Positions 37,225 to 51,959 of a stretch of DNA of 64,000 bases are shown here, piece after piece. Made by a program: the position numbers and the translations under genes. This stretch comes from Sympetrum striolatum (lineage: Eukaryota > Arthropoda > Insecta > Odonata > Libellulidae): assembly GCA_947579665.1 (NCBI GenBank), contig CANPUZ010000033.1, positions 653,763-717,762 on the forward strand. The letters are read 5' to 3'. The notes under the pieces were generated by a model. The model saw only the letters and a list, made by a program, of their open reading frames with translations, was not told the origin of the DNA and ran no database searches. Position 1 is the first letter of the stretch. Every line of letters begins with the position of its first letter.

Positions 37225-40200
37225 GAAATTTTAAACGAAATTTTCTTCTTTTTCCTCTATTTTGCCTTAATTGTCATGATATTGCCAAGATTAGATTAAA
37301 ATCTCATCGAAAACGGATAAGTTCAACGAAATTTCAATCTTTTCTCTCTATTTTGCATTAGTTTTATTGATTTTGCTATGATATAATCAAAAAAAGTATC
37401 GAAAACGGATAATTTCAACAAAATTTCAATATTTTTCCGTCTATTTGAAAAGGTTTTCGTGATTTTTCCAAGATTTGATAAAAAAACGCAGGGATTACGG
37501 ATAATTTCAACAAAATTTGAAACTTTCTCCTCTAATTTGCCTTACTTTTCGTGATTATGCAAAGATATTATCGAAAAAAGCATCGAAACCGGAAAAATAT
37601 AACGTATTTTAATCGTTTTCCTCTATTTTTCCTGAAAATTTGTGATTTTACCAAGCAAAGATCGAAAAAAGCATCGAAAAAGGATAATTTCACCAAAATT
37701 TCAATCGTTCTTCGTCTATTTTTCCTTTGTTTTCGTGAATTTTCCACGATATGATCGAAAAAAGCATCGAAGACGGACAATTTCATAGACATTTCAATCT
37801 TTTTCTTCTATTTATGCTTAATTTTCGTGATTTTAACAAGATATGATTGAAGAAAACATCAAAAACGGATAATTTTTACGAAATTTCAATCTTTTTCCTC
37901 TATTTTGCCTGACTTTCTGTGATTTTGCCAAGATTAAATCGAAAATAGCATCGAAAACGGATAATTTCAAGGATTTTGCAATATATCTTCGTCATTTTGT
38001 CTTACTTTTCGTGATTTATCTGAAATATGATCGAAAAAAGGATCGAAAACGGATAATTTCGAGAAAATTTCAATCTTTTTTCGTCTAATTTGCCTAACTC
38101 TTCGTGATTTTAACAAGATATAATCAAAAAAAGCATCCAAATCGGACATTTTTAACAAATTTTCTATATTTTTCCTTAGATTTTTTGATTTTGCGTAGAT
38201 ATTATCGAAAAAAGCATAGAAAATGGACAATTTTTACAGAAATTCAATGTTTATCTGTCTTTCTGAGAAGGTTTTCGTGATTTTTCCAAGATTTGATTAA
38301 AAAAAGCATCGATAACGAGTAATTTCAACAAAATTTGAAACTTTTTCCTCTAATTTGCCTTACTTTTCGTGATTATGCAAAGATATTATCGAAAAAAGCA
38401 TCGAAACCGGATAATGTCAACGTAATTTCAATCGTTTTCCTCTATTTTCCCTTAGTTTTTGTTATTTAACCAAGCAATGATCGAAAAAAGCATCGAAAAA
38501 GGATAATTTCACCGAAATTTCAATCTTTCTTCGTCTATTTTTCCTCAGTCTTCGTGATTTTTCCACGATATGATAGAAAAAAGCATCGAAGACGGATAAT
38601 TTTTTTACGAAATTTCAATCTTTTTCCTCTATTTTGCCATAGTTTTCGTGATTTTTCTAAGATATGATTGAAAAAAAAAACATCGAAAACGGATAATTTT
38701 TAGGAAATTTCAATCTTCTTCCTCTATTTGCCTTAGTTTTCGTGATTTTTCTAAGATATGATTTAAAAAAGCATCGAAGACGGACAATTTCAATCTTTTT
38801 CTTCTATTTTTCCTTAGTTTTCGTGATTTTCCAAGTTATGATTGAAAAACATCGAAAACGGATAATTTTTACGAAATTTCAATCTTTTTCCTCTATTTTG
38901 CCTTAGTTTTTGTGATTTTTCCAAGATATCATTGAAAAAAGCATCCAAAACGGATAATTTTTACGAAATTTCAATCTTATTTCATCTAATTTGCCTTACT
39001 CTTCGAGATTTTAACAAGATATAATCAAAATAAGCATCCAAATAGTACATTTTTAACAAATTTTCAATATTTTTCCTCTATTTTTCCATAGATTTTTTGA
39101 TTTTGCCTAGATTTTATCGAAAAAAGCATCGAAAACGGCCAATTTTAACAGAGTTTCAATCTTTATCCGTCTATTTGAAAAGGTTTTCGTTATTTTTCCA
39201 AGATTTTATTAAAAAAAGAATCGATAACGAGTAATTTCAACAAAATTTGAAACTTCTTCCTCTAATTTGGCTTACTTTCCGTGATTTTGCAAAGATATTA
39301 TCGAAAAAATTAGCGAAACCGGATAATGTCAACGTAATTTCAATCGTTTTCCTCTATTTTCCCTTAAATTTTGTGATTTTACCAAGCAATGATCGAAAAA
39401 AGCGTCGATTAAGAATTATTTCACCAAAATTTCAATCTTTCTTCGTCTATTTATCCTTAGTCTTCGTGATTTTTCCACGTTATGATAGAAAAAACATCGA
39501 AGACGGAAAATTTCATAGAAATTTCAATCTTTTTCTTCTATTTTGCCATAGTTTTCGTGATTTTTCTAAGATATGATTGAAAAAAAAACATCGAAAACGG
39601 ATAATTTTTAGGAAATTTCAATCTTCTTCCTCTATTTTCCTTGGTTTTCGTGATTTTTCTAAGATATGATTTAAAAAAGCATCGAAAACGGATACTTTTT
39701 ACGAAATTTCAATGTTTTTCCTCTATTTTGCCTTACTTTCCGTGATTTTGCCAAGATATAATCGAAAAAAGCATCGAAAACGGACAATTTCATAGATATT
39801 TCAATCTTTTTCTTCTATTTTTGCTTAGTTTCGTGATTTTTCCAAGATATGATTGAAAAAAGCATCGAAAACGGAAAATATTTTACGAAATTTCTTATAT
39901 ATTTTTCCTCCATTTTACATTAATTTTCGTGATTTTTCAAAGATATGATTGAAAAAAAAACATCGAAAACGGATAATTTTTACGAAAAATCAATCTATTT
40001 CCTCTATTTTGCCTTACTTTCTGTGATTTTGCCAAGATATAATCGAAAAAAGCATCGAAAACGGATAATTTCAAGGATTTCGTAACATATATTCTTCATT
40101 TATCGTCAATCACTTTTCGTGATTTATCTGAAATAAGATCGAAAAAAGCATCGAAAACGGATAATTTTATCAAAATTTCAATCTTTTTCCTCTATTTTGC

Positions 40201-42829
40201 CGTAGTTTTCGTGAATTATCCACGATATGATCGAAAAAAGCATCGAAGACGGACGATTTCAATCTTTTTCTTCTATTTTTCCTTAGTTTTCGTGATTTTC
40301 CAAGTTATGATTGAAAAAAGCATCGAAAACGGATAATTTTTACGAAATTTCAATCTTTTTTCATCTAATTTGCCTTACTCTTCGAGATTTTAACAAGATA
40401 TAATCAAAATAAGCATTCAAATAGTAGAATTTTAACAAATTTTCAATATTTTTCCTCTATTTTTCCTTTGATTTTTTGATTTTGCCGAGATTTTATCGAA
40501 AAAAGCATCGAAAACGGCCAATTTTAACAGAATTTCAATCTTTATCCGTCTATTTGAAAAGGTTTTCGTGATTTTTCCAAGATTTTATTAAAAAAAGAAT
40601 CGATAACGAGTAATTTCAACAAAATTTGAAACTTCTTCCTCTAATTTGGCTTACTTTCCGTGATTTTGCAAAGATATTATCGAAAAAATTAGCGAAACCG
40701 GATAATGTCAACGTAATTTCAATCGTTTTCCTCTATTTTCCCTTAAATTTTGTGATTTTACCAAGCAATGATCGAAAAAAGCATCGATAAAGAATTATTT
40801 CACCAAAATTTCAATCTTTCTTCGTCTATTTATCCTTAGTCTTCGTGATTTTTCCACGATATGATCGAAAAAAGCATCGAAGACGAACAATTTCATAGAT
40901 ATTTCATAGACATTAGAAACCGGATAATGTCAACGTTATTTCAACCGTTTTCTTATATTTTACCTTAGTTTTTTTAATTTTTTAAAGATATGATTGAAAA
41001 AAGCATCGAAAACGGATAATTTTTACGAAATTTCAATCTTTTACCTCTATTTTGCCTTACTTTCTGTGATTTTGCCAAGATATAATCGAAAAAGTATAGA
41101 AAACGGATAATTTTAAGGATTTCGCAATATATTTTCGTAATTTTGTCTTACTTTTCATGATTTATCTGAAATATGATCGAAAAAAGTATCGAAAACGGAT
41201 AATTTCTAGAAAATTTCAATCTTTTTTCATCTATTTTTCCTATCTCTTCATGATTTTGCCAAGATATGATCGAAAAAAGAATCGAAATTGGAAATTTTAA
41301 ACGAAATTTTCTTCTTTTTCCTCTATTTTGCCGTAATTGTCATGATATATCCATGATTAGATTAAAAACTCATCGAAATTGGATAATTTCAGCGAAATTT
41401 TGATCTTTCTTCGTCTATTTTTCCTCAGTCTTCGTGACTTTTCCACGATATGATCGAAAAAAACATCGAAGACGGAAAATTTCATAGAAATTTCAATCTT
41501 TTTCTTCTATTTATCCATAATTTTCGTGATTTTCCAAGGTATGATTGAAAAAAACATCGAAAACGGATAATTTCCACCAAATTTCAAATTTTTTCCTCTA
41601 TTTTTCCTTAGTTATCGTGATTTTTACTAGATAAAATGAAAAAAAGCATCGATAACGGATAATTTCAACGAAATTTCGATTATTTCCTCATTTTTGCCTT
41701 ACTTTTCGTGATATTGCCAATATAAGATCGAGAAAAGCATCGAAAACGGATAATTTCAACGAAACTTCAATCTTTTTCCTCTATTTGCCTTAGTTAATAT
41801 AATAACAAATAATTTCAAAAAAATTTGAAACTTTTTCCTCTAATTTGCATTACTTCCCGTGATTTTGCAGAGATATTATCGAAAAAAGCAGCGAAACCGG
41901 ATAATGTCAACGTAAGTGCAATCATTTTCCTGTATTTTCCCTTAGTTTTTGTGATTCTACCAAGCAATGATCGAAAAAACATCGAAAAAGGATAATTTCA
42001 CCAAAATTTCAATCTTTCTTCGTCTATTTTTCCTCAATCTTCGTGATTTTTCCACGATATGATAGAAAAAAGCATCGAAGACGGAAAATTTCATAGAAAT
42101 TTCAATCTTTTTCTTTTATTTTTGCTTAGTTTTCGTGATTTTTCCAAGATATGATTGAAGAAAGCATCGAAAACGGATAATTTTTTTACGAAATTTCTAT
42201 CTTTTTCCTCTATTTTGCCATAGTTTTCGTGATTTTTCTAAGATATGATTGAAAAAAAAAAACATCGAAAACGGATAATTTTTAGGAAATTACAATCTTT
42301 TTCCTCTAATTTGCCTTAGTTTTCGTGATTTTTCCAAGATATCAATGAGAAAAGCATCGAAAACGGATATTTTTACGAAATTTCAATCTTTTTTCATCTA
42401 ATTTTCCTAACTCTTCGAGATTTTAAAAAGATATAATCAAAATAAGCATCCAAATAGTACATTTTTATCAAATTTTCAATATTTTTCCTATATTTTTCCT
42501 TAGATTTTTTGATTTTGCCTAGACATTATCGAAAAAAGCATCGAAAACGGACAATTTTAACAGAATTTCAATCTTTACCCGTCTATTTGAAAAGGTTTTC
42601 GTGATTTTTCCAATATTTGATTAAAAAAAGCATCGATAACAAATAATTTCGAAAAAATTTTAATCTTTTTGCATCTAGTTTGCCTAACTCTTCGTGATTT
42701 TGCCATGATATAATCAAAAAAAGCATCGAAAACGGATAATTTTAACAAAATTTCAATATTTTTCCTCTAATTTGCCTTACTTCCCGTGATTTTGCAAAGA
42801 TATTATCGAAAAAAACAGCGAAACCGGAT

Positions 42830-45800
42830 AATGTCAACGTTATTTCAACCGTTTTCCTATATTTTCCCTTAGTTTTTTTAATTTTTTAAAGATATGATTG
42901 AAAAAAGCATCGAAGACGGATAATTTTTACGAAATTTCAATCTTTTACCTCTATTTTGCCTTACTTTCTGTGATTTTGCCAAGATATAATCGAAAAAAGT
43001 GTAGAAAACGGATAATTTCAAGGATTTCGCAATATAGTTTCGTCATTTTGTCTTACTTTTCGTGATTTATCTGAAATATGATCGAAAAAAGTATCGAAAA
43101 CGGATAATTTCTAGAAAATTTCAATCTTTTTTCATCAATTTTTCCTATCTCTTAGTGATTTTGCCTTGATATGATCGAAAAAAGAATCGAAAATGGAAAT
43201 TTTAAACGAAATTTTCTTCTTTTTCCTCTATTTTGCCGTAATTGTCATGATATTGCCATGATTAGATTAAAAACTCATCGAAAATGGAGAATTTCAGCGA
43301 AATTTCAATCTCTTCTCTCTATTTTGCATTAGTTTTATTGATTTTGCTATAATATAATCAAAAAAAGTATTGAAAACGGATAATTTCAACGACATTTCGA
43401 TCTTTTTCCTCAATTTTGCCTTACTTTTCGTGATATAGCCAAGAAATGATCGAAAACGGATAATTTAAAAAAAATATCAATATTTTTCCTCTATTATACC
43501 TTAGATTTTTTGATTTTTCCAAGTAATGATCGAAAAAAGTATCGAAAACAGATAATTTTTAGGTAATTTGAATCTTTTTCCTCTAATTTGCCTTACTTTT
43601 CGTGATGATGCAAAGATATTATCGAAAAAAGCAACGAAACGGAAAAATATAACGTATTTTAATCGTTTTCCTCTATTTTCCCTTAGTTTTTGTGATTTTA
43701 CCATGCAAAGATCGAAAAAAGCATCGAAGAAGGATAATTTCACCAAAATTTCAATCGTTCTTCGTCTATTTTTCCTTAGTCTTCGTGAATTTTCCACGAT
43801 ATGATCGAAAAAAGCATCGAAGACGGTCAATTTCATAGAAATTTCAATCTTTTTCTTCTATTTATCCATAATTTTCGTGATTTTCCAAGATATGATTGAA
43901 AAAAACTTCGATAACGGATAATTTCAACGAAATTTCAATCTTTCATCTCCATTTTACCTCAGTTTTTATTGATTTTGCCATGATATGATCGAAAAAAGTA
44001 TCGAAAAAAGATAATTTCCACCAAATTTCAAATTTTTTCTTCTATTTTTCCTTAGTTATCGTGATTTTTACTAGATAAAATGAAAAAAAGCATCGATAAC
44101 GGATAATTTCAACGAAATTTCGATTATTTCCTCAATTTTGCCTTACTTTTCGTGATATTGCCAATATAAGATCGAGAAAAGAATCGAAAACGGATAATTT
44201 CAACGAAACTTCAATCTTTTTCCTCTATTTGCCTTAGTTGTCGTGATTCTGCCAACATATGATCAAAAAAGAATCGAGAACGGATAATTTCAAGGAAATT
44301 TGAAACTTTTTCCTCTAATTTGCCTTACTTTTCGTGATTTTTCAAAGATATTATCGAATAAAGCATCGAAACTGGATAATGTCAACGTAATTTCAATCAT
44401 TTTCCTCTATTTTCCCTTAGTTTTTGTGATTTTACCAAGCAATGATCGAAAAAAGCATCGGAAAAAGGATAATTTCACTAAAATTTCAATCTTTCTTCGT
44501 CTATTTTTCCTTAGTTATCGTGACTTTTCCACGATATGATCGAGAAAAGCAACGAAGACGGAAAATTTCATAGAAATTTCAATCTTTTTCTTTTATTTTA
44601 GCTTAGTTTTCGTGATTTTTCCAAGATATGTTGGAAAAAATCATCGAAAACGGATAATTATTTTTACGAAATTTCAATCTTTTTCCGCTATTTTGCCATA
44701 GTATTCGTGATTTTTCTAAGATATGATTGAAAAAAAAACATCGAAAACGGATAATTTTTACGAAATTTTAATCTTTTTCCTCTATTTTTCCTTAGTCTTC
44801 GTGATTTTTCCACGATATGTTCGAAAAAAGCATCGAAGACGGACAATTTCATAGAAATTTCAATCTTCCTCCGCTATTTTTCCTTAGTTATCGTGATTTT
44901 CCCAAGATATGATTGAAAAAAGCATCGAAAACGGAAAATTTTTACGAAATTTCAATCTTTTTTCATCTAATTTTCCTAACTCTTCGAGATTTCAAATTAG
45001 TTTTCGTGATTTTTCCAAGATACGATTGAAAAAAGCATCGAAAACGGATAATTTTTTACGAAATTTCAATCTTTTTCCTCTATTTTGCCATAGTTTTCGT
45101 GATTTTTCTAAGATATGATTGAAAAAAAAAACATCGAAAACGGATAATTTTTAGGAAATTTCAATCTTTTTCCTCTATTTTGCGTTAGTTTTCGTGATTT
45201 TTCTAAGATATGATTTAAAAAGGATCGAAAACGGATACTTTTTACGAAATTTCAATGTTTTTCCTCTATTTTGCCTTAGTTGTCGTGATTTTGCCAAGAT
45301 ATAATCGAAAAAAGCATCGAAAACGCATTATCTCAAGAAAATTTCAATATTTATTCATCTATTTTGCATAACTCTTCGTGATTTTGCCATGATATAATAA
45401 AAAAAGCATCGAAAACGGATAATTTTAACAAAATTTCAATATTTTTCCTCTATTTTTCCTTAGATTTTTTGATTTTGACAGGATGTGATCGAAAAAAGTA
45501 TCGAAAAGGGATATTTTCCACGATATATCAATCATTTTCCTCAATTTTTCCTTACTTACAATTGATTTTGCAATGATATGCTCAAAAATAGAATCAAAAA
45601 CGGATAATTTCAACAAAATTTGAAACTTTTTCCTCTAACTTGCCTTACTATTCGTGATTTTGCAAAGATGTTATCGAAAAAAGCAGCAAAACCGGATAAT
45701 GTCAACGTAATTTCAATAGTTTTCCTCTATTTTCCTCTAAATTTTGTGATTTTACCAAGCAATGATCGAAATAAGCATCGAAAAAGGATAATTTCACCAA

Positions 45801-45980
45801 AATTTCAATCTTTCTTCGTCTATTTTTTCTCAGTCTTCGTGATTTTTCCACGATATGATCGAAAAAAGCATCGAAAACGGATAGTTTTTACGAAATTTTA
45901 TTCTTTTTCCCCTATTTTTCCTTACTTTCTGTGATTTTGCCTAGATATTATCGAAAAAAGCATCGAAAACGGACAATTTT
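42830..45980 (+). repeat. Higher-order segment repeated about 6357-6360 bp downstream
   Basis: This series of distinctive monomers corresponds to about 49,190-52,000, with scattered substitutions. It begins near the marker CAACCGTTTTCCTATATTTT and contains GGAAAAATATAACGTATTTT and TCTTCGAGATTTCAAATTAG. The greater divergence suggests it is older than the 5618, 4310 and 2645 duplications. Confidence 0.75.
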
Positions 45981-47640
45981 AGCAGAATTTCAATCTTTAT
46001 CCGTCTATTGGAAAAGGTTTTCGTGATTTTTCCAAGATTTGATTAAAAAAAGCATCGATAACGGATAATTTCAACAAAATTTGAAACTTTTTCCTCTAAT
46101 TTGCCTTACTTCCCGTGATTTTGCAAAGATATTATCGAAAAAATTAGCGAAACCGGATAATGTCAACGTAATTTCAATTGTTTTCCTCTATTTTCCCTTA
46201 AATTTTGTGATTTAACAAGCAATGACAATAACAATCAATCTTCCTCCGCTATTTTTCCTTAGTTATCGTGATTTTCCCAAGATATGATTGAAAAAAGCAT
46301 CGAAAACGGAAAATTTTTACGAAATTTCAATCTTTTTTCATCTAATTTTCCTAACTCTTCGAGATTTCAAATTAGTTTTCGTGATTTTTCCAAGATACGA
46401 TTGAAAAAAGCATCGAAAACGGATAATTTTTTTACGAAATTTCAATCTTTTTCCTCTATTTTGCCATAGTTTTCGTGATTTTTCTAAGATATGATTGAAA
46501 AAAAAAACATCGAAAACGGAAAATTTTTACGAAATTTCAATCTTTTTTCATCTAATTTTCCTAACTCTTCGAGATTTCAAATTAGTTTTCGTGATTTTTC
46601 CAAGATACGATTGAAAAAAGCATCGAAAACGGATAATTTTTTTACGAAATTTCAATCTTTTTCCTCTATTTTGCCATAGTTTTCGTGATTTTTCTAAGAT
46701 ATGATTGAAAAAAAAAACATCGAAAACGGATAATTTTTAGGAAATTTCAATCTTTTTCCTCTATTTTGCGTTAGTTTTCGTGATTTTTCTAAGATATGAT
46801 TTAAAAAGGATCGAAAACGGATACTTTTTACGAAATTTCAATGTTTTTCCTCTATTTTGCCTTAGTTGTCGTGATTTTGCCAAGATATAATCGAAAAAAG
46901 CATCGAAAACGCATTATCTCAAGAAAATTTCAATATTTATTCATCTATTTTGCATAACTCTTCGTGATTTTGCCATGATATAATAAAAAAAGCATCGAAA
47001 ACGGATAATTTTAACAAAATTTCAATATTTTTCCTCTATTTTTCCTTAGATTTTTTGATTTTGACAGGATGTGATCGAAAAAAGTATCGAAAAGGGATAT
47101 TTTTCACGATATATCAATCATTTTCCTCAATTTTTCCTTACTTACAATTGATTTTGGAATGATATGCTCAAAAATAGAATCAAAAACGGATAATTTCAAC
47201 AAAATTTGAAACTTTTTCCTCTAACTTGCCTTACTATTCGTGATTTTGCAAAGATGTTATCGAAAAAAGCAGCAAAACCGGATAATGTCAACGTAATTTC
47301 AATAGTTTTCCTCTATTTTCCTCTAAATTTTGTGATTTTACCAAGCAATGATCGAAATAAGCATCGAAAAAGGATAATTTCACCAAAATTTCAATCTTTC
47401 TTCGTCTATTTTTTCTCAGTCTTCGTGATTTTTCCACGATATGATCGAAAAAAGCATCGAAAACGGATAGTTTTTACGAAATTTTATTCTTTTTCCCCTA
47501 TTTTTCCTTACTTTCTGTGATTTTGCCTAGATATTATCGAAAAAAGCATCGAAAACGGACAATTTTAGCAGAATTTCAATCTTTATCCGTCTATTGGAAA
47601 AGGTTTTCGTGATTTTTCCAAGATTTGATTAAAAAAAGCA
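44865..47640 (+). repeat. Local duplication with 1375/1586-bp offset and internal 207-bp repeat
   Basis: The block beginning ATCTTCCTCCGCTATTTTTC (about 44,862) restarts at about 46,237. Inside the second copy a 207-bp piece is repeated once more (46,284 and 46,491), so the offset grows to 1586 further on (45,620/47,206). The restart is preceded by the non-satellite-looking CAATGACAATAACAATC near 46,221. Confidence 0.75.
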
Positions 47641-47649
47641 TCGATAACG

Positions 47650-50600
47650 GATAATTTCAACAAAATTTGAAACTTTTTCCTCTAATTTGCCTTACTTCCC
47701 GTGATTTTGCAAAGATATTATCGAAAAAATTAGCGAAACCGGATAATGTCAACGTAATTTCAATCGTTTTCCTCTATTTTCACTTAAATTTTGTGATTTA
47801 ACAAGCAATGATCGAAAAAAGCATCGAAGAAGGATAATTTTAATCTTTCTTCGTCAATTTATCCTTAGTCTTCGTGATTTTTCCACGATATGATCGAAAA
47901 AAGCATCAAAGACGGACAATTTCATAGAAATTTCAATATTTTTCTTCTATTTACCCTTAATTTTCTTGATTTTTGCAAGATATGATTGAAAAAAACATCG
48001 AAAACGGATAGTTTTTTCGAAATTTCATTCTTTTTCCTCTATTTTGCCTTACTTTCTTTGTTTTTACAAAGATATTAACGAAAAAAGCGGATTATTTCAA
48101 GTATTTCGCAATGTATTTTCGTCATTTTGTCTTACTTTTCGTGATTTATCTGAAATGTGATCGAAAAAAGCATCGAAAACGGATAATTTCAACGAAATTT
48201 CAATTTTTTGTCTCTATTTTTACTCAGTTTTTATTGTTTTTACGATTATATGATCGAAAAAAGTATCGTAAACGGATAATTTCCACCAAATTTCAAATTT
48301 TTTCCTCCATTTTTCCTTAGTTTTCGTGATTTTTACGAGATAAGATGAAAAAAAGCATCGATAACGGATAATTTCAACGAAATTTCGATCTTTTTCCTCA
48401 ATTTTGCCTTACTTTTCGTGATATTGCCAAGAAATAATCGAAAAAGGATAATTTTAAAAAAATTCCAATATTTTATCCTCTATTTTACCTTAAATTTCTT
48501 GATTTTGCCAAGATATTAACGAAAAAAGCGGACTATTTCAAGTATTTCGCAATATATTTTCGTCATTTTGTCTTACTTTCGTGATTTATCTGATATATGA
48601 TCGAAAAAAGGATCGAAAACGGATAATTTTAAGAAAATTTTAATCTTTTTGCATCTAATAAGTATTTACCCAGATTCCAAAAACCATCAAAAGTTTTTGG
48701 AATCTGGGTAAATACTTATCATTTACAGCCATCAGCGGATTTATTCTCACTTTTTGCATCTAGTTTGCCTAACTCTTCGTGATTTTGCCATGATATAATC
48801 AAAAAAAGCATCGAAAACGGATAATTTTAACAAAATTTCAATATTTTTCCTCTATTTTTCCTTAGAGTTTTTGATTTTGCCTAGATATGATCGAAAAAAG
48901 TATCGAAAACGAATAATTTCCACGAAATTTCATTTTTTTGCCAGTATTTTGCCTTACTAAACGTGATTTTGCAATGATATGCTCAAAATAGAATCAAAAA
49001 TGGATAATCTTAACGAAACTTCAATCTTTTTCCGTCTATTTGAAAAGGTTTTCGTGATTTTTCCAAGATTTGATAAAAAAACGCAGGGATTACGGATAAT
49101 TTCAACAAAATTTGAAACTTTCTCCTCTAATTTGCCTTACTTTTCGTGATTATGCAAAGATATTATCGAGAAAAAAATCGAAACCGTATAATGTCAACGT
49201 TATTTCAACCGTTTTCCTATATTTTCCCTTAGTTTTTTTAATTTTTTAAAGATATGATTGAAAAAAGCATCGAAGACGGATAATTTTTACGAAATTTCAA
49301 TCTTTTACCTCTATTTTGCCTTACTTTCTGTGATTTTGCCAAGATATAATCGAAAAAAGTGTAGAAAACGGATAATTTCAAGGATTTCGCAATATAGTTT
49401 CGTCATTTTGTCTTACTTTTCGTGATTTATCTGAAATATGATCGAAAAAAGTATCGAAAACGGATAATTTCTAGAAAATTTCAATCTTTTTTCATCTATT
49501 TTTCCTATCTCTTCGTGATTTTGCCTAGATATGATCGAAAAAAGAATCGAAAATGGAAATTTTAAACGAAATTTTCTTCTTTTTCCTCTATTTTGCCGTA
49601 ATTGTCATGATATTGCCATGATTAGATTAAAAACTCATCGAAAATGGAGAATTACAGCGAAATTTCGATCTCTTCTCTCTATTTTGCATTAGTTTTATTG
49701 ATTTTGCTATGATACAATCAAAAAAAGTATCGAAAACGGATAATTTCAACGACATTTCGATCTTTTTCCTCAATTTTGCCTTACTTTTCGTGATATAGCC
49801 AAGAAATGATCGAAAACGGATAATTTAAAAAAATATCAATATTTTTCCTCTATTATACCTTAGATTTTTTGATTTTTCCAAGTAATGATCGAAAAAAGTA
49901 TCGAAAACGGATAATTTTTAGGAAATTTGAATCTTTTTCCTCTAATATGCCTTACTTTTCGTGATGATGCAAAGATATTATCGAAAAAAGCAACAAAACC
50001 GGAAAAATATAACGTATTTTAATCGTTTTCCTCTATTTTCCCTTAGTTTTTGTGATGTTACCAAGCAAAGATCGAAAAAAGCATTGAAGAAGGATAATTT
50101 CACCAAAATTTCAATCGTTCTTCGTCTATTTTTCCTTAGTCTTCGTGAATTTTCCACGATATGATCGAAAAAAGCATCGAAGACGGTCAATTTCATAGAA
50201 AGTTCAATCTTTTTCTTCTATTTATCCATAATTTTCATGATTTTCCAAGATATGATTGAAAAAAAACATCGAAAACGGATAATTTCAACGAAATTTCAAT
50301 CTTTCATCTCCATTTTACCTCAGTTTTTATTGATTTTGCCATGATTTGATCGAAAAAAGTATCGAAAACGGATAATTTCCACCAAATTTCAAATTTTTTC
50401 CTCTATTTAACCTTAGTTATCGTGATTTTTACTAGATAAAATGAAAAAAAGCATCGATAACGGATAATTTCAACGAAATTTCGATTATTTCCTCAATTTT
50501 GCCTTACTTTTCGTGAAATTGCCAATATAAGATCGAGAAAAGCATCGAAAACGGATAATTTCATAGAAACTTCAATCTTTTTCCTCTATTTGCCTTAGTT

Positions 50601-51959
50601 GTCGTGATTTTGCCAACATATGATCAAAAAAGCATCGAGAACGGATAATTTCAAGGAAATTTGAAGCTTTTTCCTCTAATTTGCCTTACTTTTCGTGATT
50701 TTGCACAGATATTATCGAATAAAGCATCGAAACCGGATAATGTCAACGTAATTTCAATCATTTTCCTCTATTTTCCCTTAGTTTTTGTGATTTTACCAAG
50801 CAATGATCGAAAAAAGCATTGAAAAAGGATAATTTCACTAAAATTTCAATCTTTCTTCGTCTATTTTTCCTCAGTCTTCGTGACTTTTCTACGATAAGAT
50901 CGAGAAAAGCAACGAAGACGGAAAATTTCATAGAAAATTCAATCTTTTTCATTTATTTTAGCTTAGATTTCGTGATTTTTCCAAGATATGATTGAAAAAA
51001 TCATCGAAAACGGATAATTTTTACGAAATTTCAATCTTTTTCCTCTATTTTGCCATAGTATTCGTGATTTTTCTAAGATATGATTGAAAAAAAAACATCG
51101 AAAACGGATAATTTTTACGAAATTTTAATCTTTTTCCTCTATTTTTCCTTAGTCTTCGTGATTTTTCCACGATATGTTCGAAAAAAGCATCGAAGACAGA
51201 CAATTTCATAGAAATTTCAATCTTCCTCCGCTATTTTTCCTTAGTTATCGTGATTTTCCCAAGATATGATTGAAAAAAGCATCGAAAACGGAAAATTTTT
51301 ACGAAATTTCAATCTTTTTTCATCTAATTTTCCTAACTCTTCGAGATTTCAAATTAGTTTTCGTGATTTTTCCAAGATACGATTGAAAAAAGCATCGAAA
51401 ACGGATAATTTTTTTACGAAATTTCAATCTTTTTCCTCTATTTTGCCATAGTTTTCGTGATTTTTCTAAGATATGATTGAAAAAAAAAACATCGAAAACG
51501 GATAATTTTTAGGAAATTTCAATCTTTTTCCTCTATTTTGCGTTAGTTTTCGTGATTTTTCTAAGATATGATTTAAAAAGGATCGAAAACGGATACTTTT
51601 TACGAAATTTCAATGTTTTTCCTCTATTTTGCCTTAGTTGTCGTGATTTTGCCAAGATATAATCGAAAAAAGCATCGAAAACGCATTATCTCAAGAAAAT
51701 TTCAATATTTATTCATCTATTTTGCATAACTCTTCGTGATTTTGCCATGATATAATAAAAAAAGCATCGAAAACGGATAATTTTAACAAAATTTCAATAT
51801 TTTTCCTCTATTTTTCCTTAGATTTTTTGATTTAGGCAGGATGTGATCGAAAAAAGTATCGAAAAGGGATATTTTCCACGATATATCAATCATTTTCCTC
51901 AATTTTTCCTTACTTACAATTGATTTTGCAATGATATGCTCAAAAATAGAATCAAAAAC
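47650..51959 (+). repeat. 4310-bp higher-order unit, copy 1
   Basis: Its sequence restarts at about 51,960 with an offset of 4310 (48111/52422 and 49961/54271). It contains the first hairpin insert (48,658-48,749). Substitutions between copies are rare. Confidence 0.85.
48645..48762. mobile_element. 92-bp hairpin insert with 13-bp target duplication, copy 1
   Basis: The satellite is interrupted at 48,658-48,749 by unrelated DNA. It opens with a perfect inverted repeat: arms of 27 bases at 48,658-48,684 and 48,693-48,719, with loop CATCAAAA. A 30-base tail with AGCCATCAGCGGATTTATTC follows. CTTTTTGCATCTA stands on both sides (48,645-48,657 and 48,750-48,762). The same satellite site without insert is present at 42,665-42,677 and 60,375-60,387. 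This is the signature of an insertion with target-site duplication. The element family is not recognised. Confidence 0.85.
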
